The notes beneath the pieces are model-generated. The model was given only the letters and a program-made list of their open reading frames with translations, was not told the DNA's origin and did not search any database. DNA of 15,299 nucleotides from Opitutia bacterium (lineage in GTDB: Bacteria; Verrucomicrobiota; Verrucomicrobiia; Opitutales; UBA953), in assembly GCA_947378905.1 (NCBI GenBank), contig CANCLV010000023.1, positions 1-15,299 of the forward strand, in the 5' to 3' direction. Position 1 is the first letter of the stretch. Each line of letters starts with the position of its first letter. A program made the translations under genes and the position numbers. Positions 15,196 through 15,299 of the stretch are shown here, in pieces.

Positions 15196-15299
15196 TTGGA
15201 CCTAACTAAGATCAAACAAGTCGTGGATTTAATGAAGAAGTCGGACCTTTCCGAATTCGAAATCCAAGACCAAGAATTCAAATTACGCATTAAGCGTGA
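15196..15299 (+). CDS. accB: acetyl-CoA carboxylase biotin carboxyl carrier protein, N-terminal fragment
   Basis: Only 34 codons are in the window. Read from TTG, they give MDLTKIKQVVDLMKKSDLSE, then FEIQDQEFKLRIKR. This is the standard AccB opening: an MDL-K-I-K helix, a (D/E)LSE-F-E segment, then a strand ending in IKR or ISR. AccB carries biotin for acetyl-CoA carboxylase, the first step of fatty acid synthesis; the biotin lysine would lie beyond the edge. No ATG or GTG start is available: the frame has a stop at 15169-15171 and only TTG 15196 follows GGAGG at the right distance. accC would be expected next. The 64 bases before it hold no clear promoter; TTGATT (15136) and TATCTA (15160) are weak boxes 18 bases apart. 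Confidence 0.85.
   Translation, partial: MDLTKIKQVVDLMKKSDLSEFEIQDQEFKLRIKR

Overview
The window carries twelve genes on 15.3 kb with almost no spare DNA. All look like ordinary chromosomal, vertically inherited genes: there are no insertion sequences, phage genes, tRNA or rRNA genes or CRISPR arrays. Base composition looks even by eye, with moderate GC. The organism is probably a Gram-negative bacterium: there is a lipoprotein with a lipobox, an AsmA-type envelope protein and a YfgM-like membrane protein. The combination ribB-type gene, ribH, nusB, ftsY, together with a GldA/GldF/GldG plus DUF4340 cluster running into accB, suggests Verrucomicrobiota, perhaps the Opitutae side. That placement is inference from gene content and family resemblance, not a database result.

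Region 1 (79-4270, plus strand) is a housekeeping run. It starts with a RibB protein whose GTP cyclohydrolase II domain has lost its zinc and catalytic residues (RibBX-like), followed by lumazine synthase RibH, the antitermination factor NusB (overlapping ribH), the signal recognition particle receptor FtsY, and 3-dehydroquinate synthase AroB. Together they serve riboflavin synthesis, rRNA transcription, membrane protein targeting and aromatic amino acid synthesis.

Region 2 (4267-6433, minus strand) is a two-gene unit: a phosphoglucomutase/phosphomannomutase-family enzyme, then a 76-residue lipoprotein that starts one base after the mutase stop codon. The lipoprotein gene and aroB converge and share the bases TTAA as overlapping stop codons.

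Region 3 (6532-15131, plus strand) is the most interesting part. It is a tightly packed six-gene envelope operon, divergent from the mutase: a YfgM-like single-pass protein with a TPR-like domain, a GldA-like ABC ATPase, a GldF-like six-helix permease, a GldG-like anchored periplasmic protein, a DUF4340 protein built from repeated units, and a 914-residue AsmA-like protein. Gene gaps are 1 to 6 bases, and the last junction is a 4-base ATGA overlap. An ABC exporter, two large membrane-anchored periplasmic proteins and an AsmA-like protein together look like an uncharacterised machine for moving material through the cell envelope. The substrate cannot be read from the sequence.

Region 4 (15132-15299) holds a short leader and the first 34 codons of accB (biotin carboxyl carrier protein). 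The gene starts at TTG behind a strong Shine-Dalgarno sequence that may fold into a small hairpin.
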